Shown here piece after piece: positions 62,601-64,000 of a stretch of DNA of 64,000 nt (position 1 is the stretch's first letter; the number at the start of each line of letters is the position of its first letter). Below the pieces are notes generated by a model. The model made no database searches and was not told the origin of the DNA. It saw nothing but the letters and a program-made list of their open reading frames with translations. A program made the translations under genes and the position numbers. The DNA is taken from contig JAVYIG010000872.1 in the NCBI GenBank assembly GCA_035222895.1, forward strand, positions 366,257 through 430,256. Direction: 5' to 3'. The DNA comes from Strongylocentrotus droebachiensis. Taxonomy: Eukaryota > Echinodermata > Echinoidea > Camarodonta > Strongylocentrotidae.

Positions 62601-62960
62601 CAGTCAAACGCCAAGTTGGTGCATGCATGCTGCGGAAGCTATACCATGACCCTCCTCATGCTTCACAAAAAGAGAGAGAAAAAGAAAGAAAGATGCGTCA
62701 ACACCCAAGAGAATGATTATCGAGGGATGTAAATCAAGTAAAAATGAGTGATATTTTTTTGGCTAAGATAAAAGTTGTTGAAACTATCTCGACGGGGCTT
62801 ATGAAAGGATTAAATAGAGAAGAAGAAAACATAGGTGCGTCAACCCCCACCTCCCCCCCCCCCCCGCAAAAAAGTCTTCTAGAAGAAAAGCTTACATTAC
62901 GTATATTTTCTTCACATGTGTAATACGTAGATAACAAGAAGACATAAAGATATGTTTATT

Positions 62961-63990
62961 CAGGGGCGTAGCCAGTGTCCAGCTATTGAATGGGAAGCGG
63001 TGTCATGGGGGAAAGTTATGGGTCTCACAAGGTGGATGAACAGCGAGATAACAAGGGCGTTGACTAAGAGGAAGGTGCATGTAGGAAAGGTTGTGTATCA
63101 TCTTCTCTCTATACCTCCCTTACACTATTACTTTCTTTCTCTCGATCTTTGTTTTTTTGCTTTTTGATGGGGTTATAGCAAATTATGCCCACGGCTAACC
63201 TAAAAAGTTGACCCCCCCCAACGAAGAAAAATGTCAAATGTTCAAATTTCGAGACCAAAAAAAAAAGTGTCCGCTTACCCCCCCCCCCCCCCCCCTCCCC
63301 CACTAAGCGACCTTTCGGCTGGCTGAGTCGTTGCGATTTTTTTTTTTTGGACTCCCCCCCCCAAAAAAAAAAAAAAAAATTAATGTTTAAAATGTGAATG
63401 ACAGTGATGGATAAAGAGATTATTCAACTCTACAGCAACCTTTCATCATTCGCACATAAAAGGTGTAATTGAGATAAGGGAATTCCCCTTTATCACAATA
63501 GTATATGTATTACTGAGAGTCCATTTACCATTATCGCAATTAAGGCAATTGAAAAATACAAGACGCTGCATGATAATTATCATGAAAACAGCAGGCTACT
63601 CTTTCCCCTTTTACATGGATCCGTTTGATAATCTTTATTGGTAGTAGCCTACTTATAAGTTAAGATAAGTGAGGTAGTCATTGGTAATAACTTGATAGAA
63701 GGATAATACCGGACTGACTTACACATAACAACAACAAAATTATAAATAATGATGAAAGTATACAGCAGCGCATAAGTTACATGTATAACGTAGGTCCAGT
63801 TATTGACAGGACATCGGACCAGTCTCACCAGCTGGATGAAATACTAGAGAACACGGCCATCATCGATGGGCGATGGTCATTATCGTTACCTTCCCGTCTC
63901 TTTTTTTCTCTTCTGCATAGTGTTTTTCGAATTCGATTTTATGGGCACGTGCCCCCCCCCCCCGCCCCCTGCCCCGCAGCTACGCCACTG
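62961..63990. mobile_element. Paired or solitary ends of GGCGTAGC-family MITEs
   Basis: CAGGGGCGTAGCCAG at 62961-62975 and GCTACGCCACTG at 63979-63990 are inverted copies of one terminal motif. GGGCACGTGCCCC occurs at 63943-63955. No matching target duplication was seen, so they may belong to two elements. The region between is poly-C rich (about 63210-63217, 63280-63300, 63353-63362) with a poly-A run at 63363-63379. Confidence 0.45.
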
Positions 63991-64000
63991 ACAACGTAGG

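Overview
This is eukaryotic nuclear DNA. It is AT-rich, has very low coding density and very long introns, and carries many GA/CT, CA/GT and AAT microsatellites, poly-C runs, short inverted-repeat transposons (MITEs) and tRNA-like SINE pieces. The repeat style (frequent TACATGTA words, TGACCTTTGACCT tandem units, MITE ends reading GGCGTAGCCAG or GGCGGATCC with GGGCACGTGCCCC inside) fits a marine invertebrate, most likely an echinoderm such as a sea urchin. That placement is inference. No prokaryotic genes, rRNA genes or CRISPR arrays are visible, and most long open frames are chance or microsatellite translations.

Left third (1-14.5 kb): one confidently identified gene on the minus strand, the 5' part of a type II regulatory subunit of cAMP-dependent protein kinase (PKA-RII). 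Four coding exons can be read, all in phase with canonical splice sites: 14454-14247 (dimerisation/docking domain), 8433-8398 (a 36-bp micro-exon holding the RRKS inhibitor site), 2592-2540 (acidic linker) and 1318-1235 (start of the first cAMP-binding domain). The rest of the gene lies beyond base 1. Its introns hold a hAT-like MITE, a 1.45-kb TTAA-flanked element, a tandem repeat carrying nuclear-receptor half-sites, and a near-perfect 839-bp inverted repeat just downstream of exon 1.

Middle (14.5-60 kb): a degenerate GGGGCAC repeat field, many MITEs, microsatellites and no confidently identified gene. Several splice-flanked open segments on both strands are reported as low-confidence candidate exons; the best is a plus-strand exon at 37379-37469.

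Right end (60-64 kb): a convincing first coding exon on the minus strand (60607-60505, strong Kozak context and splice donor, CpG-containing upstream region) of a gene I do not recognise. A possible alternative first exon lies at 62600-62549. The window ends in poly-C-rich MITE sequence.
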